NCBI GenBank assembly: GCA_902795525.1
Contig: CADBLN010000041.1
Span: 1-7,764, forward strand
Direction of reading: 5' to 3'
DNA: 7,764 nucleotides
Origin: an uncultured Erysipelotrichaceae bacterium
Lineage (GTDB): Bacteria > Bacillota_I > Bacilli_A > Erysipelotrichales > Erysipelotrichaceae
The first letter of the stretch is position 1, and every line of letters starts with the position of its first letter. The notes beneath the pieces are model-generated. The model was not told the DNA's origin, ran no database searches, and was given only the letters and a program-made list of their open reading frames with translations. The position numbers were made by a program, and so were the translations under genes. Shown in pieces: positions 6,388 to 7,764 of this stretch.

Positions 6388-7380
6388 CTATTTTAATGTG
6401 GCATACATAACAACTTTAATTGTATGCATTCTATTTTCAGCTTCTTCAAATACTTTTGATTGTCGTGACTCAAAGACTCCATCAGTAACTTCCATTTCTT
6501 TTAAACCATATTTCTCGTGAATCTTTCTTCCTACAGTAGTCTTTAAGTCATGGAAGCTTGGCAAACAATGTAAGAATATTGCATCATCACTGGCATTCTT
6601 CATAACTTCCTTGGTTACTTGATAAGGTTTCATTTCTTTGATTCTCTTTTCCCACAAAGATTCATCTTCTCCCATTGAAACCCAAATGTCAGTATATATA
6701 ACGTCAGCATCTTTAGTTCCCTTTTTAACATCATCAGTTAAAGTTATGGTGCATTTGTTTTCTTCAGCTATTTCCTTACAAGTCTTAACCAGTTCCTTAT
6801 CTGGCATATTTTCCTTAGGACCGCAAGCAACAAAGTTAATTCCAAGTTTAGCGCAAACAACCATCAAAGAGTTGGCAACATTATTACGTGCATCACCCAT
6901 GAATACCAGAGTTTTTCCTTTATGCCCACCAAAGTATTCATCTATTGTCAAAACATCTGCCAACATTTGAGTCGGATGAAATTCAGTAGTTAACCCATTC
7001 CAAACAGGAACTCCTGCAAATTCAGCTAATTCCTCCACAATTTTTTGGTCAAAGCCACGATATTCAATCCCATCATACATTCTTCCCAAAACCCTGGCGG
7101 TGTCAGGTATGGATTCCTTATGTCCCATTTGTGATGAATTAGGGTCCAAATAAGTTACGCCCATTCCTAAATCATAACCGGCAACTTCAAAAGCACAGCG
7201 TGTTCTTGTTGATGTTTTTTCAAATAGAAGAACAATGTTTTTACCTTCCAAATAACGATGAGGGACACCTGCCATCTTTAACCTTTTAAACTCTTTTGAC
7301 AAATCTAAAAGATATTCAATCTCTTCTGTTGTGAAATCTAATAATTTTAGAAAACTTCTACCACATAAATTTTTTGACAT
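6388..7380 (-). CDS. argF: Ornithine carbamoyltransferase, catabolic (ArcB type)
   Basis: Second enzyme of the arginine deiminase pathway, working in the catabolic direction: citrulline plus phosphate to ornithine plus carbamoyl phosphate. It has 330 residues. All key motifs are present: carbamoyl-phosphate site STRTR (57-61), HPTQ (135-138), ornithine-side VSMGEDE (234-240) and HCLP with Cys272 (271-274). arcB is the equally valid pathway name; the catabolic role comes from the arcA and arcC neighbours, since anabolic and catabolic enzymes share these motifs. The start at 7378-7380 is chosen because AAGGAG at 7387-7392 lies six bases upstream and the next residues match the usual N-terminus (NLCGRSFLKLLDFT). 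An in-frame ATG at 7422 would add 14 residues and overlap arcA, and is rejected. Confidence 0.95.
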   Translation of the reverse strand: MSKNLCGRSFLKLLDFTTEEIEYLLDLSKEFKRLKMAGVPHRYLEGKNIVLLFEKTSTRTRCAFEVAGYDLGMGVTYLDPNSSQMGHKESIPDTARVLGRMYDGIEYRGFDQKIVEELAEFAGVPVWNGLTTEFHPTQMLADVLTIDEYFGGHKGKTLVFMGDARNNVANSLMVVCAKLGINFVACGPKENMPDKELVKTCKEIAEENKCTITLTDDVKKGTKDADVIYTDIWVSMGEDESLWEKRIKEMKPYQVTKEVMKNASDDAIFLHCLPSFHDLKTTVGRKIHEKYGLKEMEVTDGVFESRQSKVFEEAENRMHTIKVVMYATLK

Positions 7381-7386
7381 ATATTT

Positions 7387-7392
7387 CTCCTT
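7387..7392 (-). promoter_or_regulatory. Ribosome binding site of argF, touching the arcA stop
   Basis: AAGGAG on the minus strand lies six bases before the chosen ATG at 7380. Its first A is the last base of the arcA stop codon TAA (7392-7394). It decides between the two possible argF starts. Confidence 0.85.
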
Positions 7393-7764
7393 TATTCTCG
7401 CCACAACGGCATACTCATACATCTAGGACCACCCCTACCGCGTGATAATTCAGCTGAAGGAATTGTCAGAACTTTTAAACCATTTTCTTGTAAGATCTTG
7501 TTGGTGATATCATTTCTTTCATATGTGACCACTACACCAGGAGCAACGCACAAGGTATTAGAACCATCGTTCCACTGTTCCCTTTCACTAGCAATCATAT
7601 TATCACCACCACATTTTATTAATTCAACATTTGCAATACCAAGTTTGTCAGACAATACCATCTTAATGTCTTCACCATGCTTTACGACTTGGATTTGATT
7701 ATCACATTTACTTACCTCATATATGACAACGTGTTCCATGATGCCAGGATGAATAACAAACTTA
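7392..7764 (-). CDS. arcA: Arginine deiminase ArcA (partial, C-terminal 123 residues)
   Basis: First enzyme of the pathway: hydrolysis of arginine to citrulline and ammonia in the cytoplasm. Only the C-terminal part is in the window; the coding frame is open to the right edge (the fragment begins KFVIHPGIMEHVV), so the Met near 7739 is internal and not a start. The fragment holds the conserved CGGDNMIASEREQWNDGSN block and the active-site end SRGRGGPRCMSMPL, whose Cys (fragment residue 115) is the nucleophile of the guanidine-modifying enzyme family. The other catalytic residues (Asp, Glu, His) lie outside the window. The stop is 11 bases before argF, so the genes are cotranscribed. The promoter and any regulatory sites of the operon must lie beyond the right edge. 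Confidence 0.95.
   Translation of the reverse strand, partial: KFVIHPGIMEHVVIYEVSKCDNQIQVVKHGEDIKMVLSDKLGIANVELIKCGGDNMIASEREQWNDGSNTLCVAPGVVVTYERNDITNKILQENGLKVLTIPSAELSRGRGGPRCMSMPLWRE

Noticed and set aside
7381..7422. Longer ornithine carbamoyltransferase with start at 7422
   Set aside because: It would overlap the conserved end of arcA by about 30 bases, lacks a ribosome binding site and adds residues that family members do not have.
7737..7739. Start codon for a small 115-residue protein
   Set aside because: The frame is open to the right edge and the sequence is the C-terminal part of arginine deiminase, so this Met is internal.

Overview
The window looks like chromosomal DNA of a low-GC Gram-positive bacterium (Bacillota). 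The reasons are AT-rich intergenic DNA, AGGAGG-type ribosome binding sites, short hairpin-plus-T-run terminators, a catabolic arcA-argF-arcC cluster, and an opp operon ordered B-C-D-F. Tryptophan is read from TGG and no gene needs TGA as a sense codon, so the standard bacterial code applies. An Erysipelotrichia-like host is possible, but that is a guess from the protein sequences.

Layout, low to high coordinates. (1) Positions 1-3734, minus strand: an oligopeptide ABC importer operon, oppB-oppC-oppD-oppF, reading leftward, with oppF running off the left edge. oppB has its own promoter and a strong ribosome binding site; the next three genes are separated by 10 and 9 bases and then a 1-base overlap. 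(2) Positions 3735-3875: a 141-base AT-rich gap holding the oppB promoter, candidate operator palindromes and the terminator of the next gene. (3) Positions 3876-4778, minus strand: a membrane-anchored protein with a C-terminal CHAP (Cys/His/Glu amidase or peptidase) domain and an unrecognised N-terminal half. (4) Positions 4779-4818: a very compact divergent promoter region in which two extended -10 elements abut tail to tail. (5) Positions 4819-5445, plus strand: a HAD-family phosphatase. (6) Positions 5434-5463: a hairpin shared by two convergent genes and containing parts of both stop codons. (7) Positions 5454-7764, minus strand: the arginine deiminase pathway, arcA (C-terminal 123 residues only), argF/arcB and arcC, reading leftward.

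Functionally, ArcA makes citrulline and ammonia from arginine, the ornithine carbamoyltransferase splits citrulline to ornithine and carbamoyl phosphate, and ArcC uses carbamoyl phosphate to make ATP from ADP. The Opp importer could feed this pathway with arginine-containing peptides, but the two systems are separate transcription units and that link is inference. No arginine/ornithine antiporter (arcD) lies between arcC and its terminator, and no oppA lies upstream of oppB within the window.

Most of the window is ordinary core metabolism and transport. The parts worth a second look are the CHAP/HAD divergent promoter (one predicted transcript is leaderless, the other has a leader of about 10 bases), the CHAP protein itself, and the terminator that overlaps two stop codons. 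No mobile element, CRISPR array, phage gene, tRNA or rRNA was seen.
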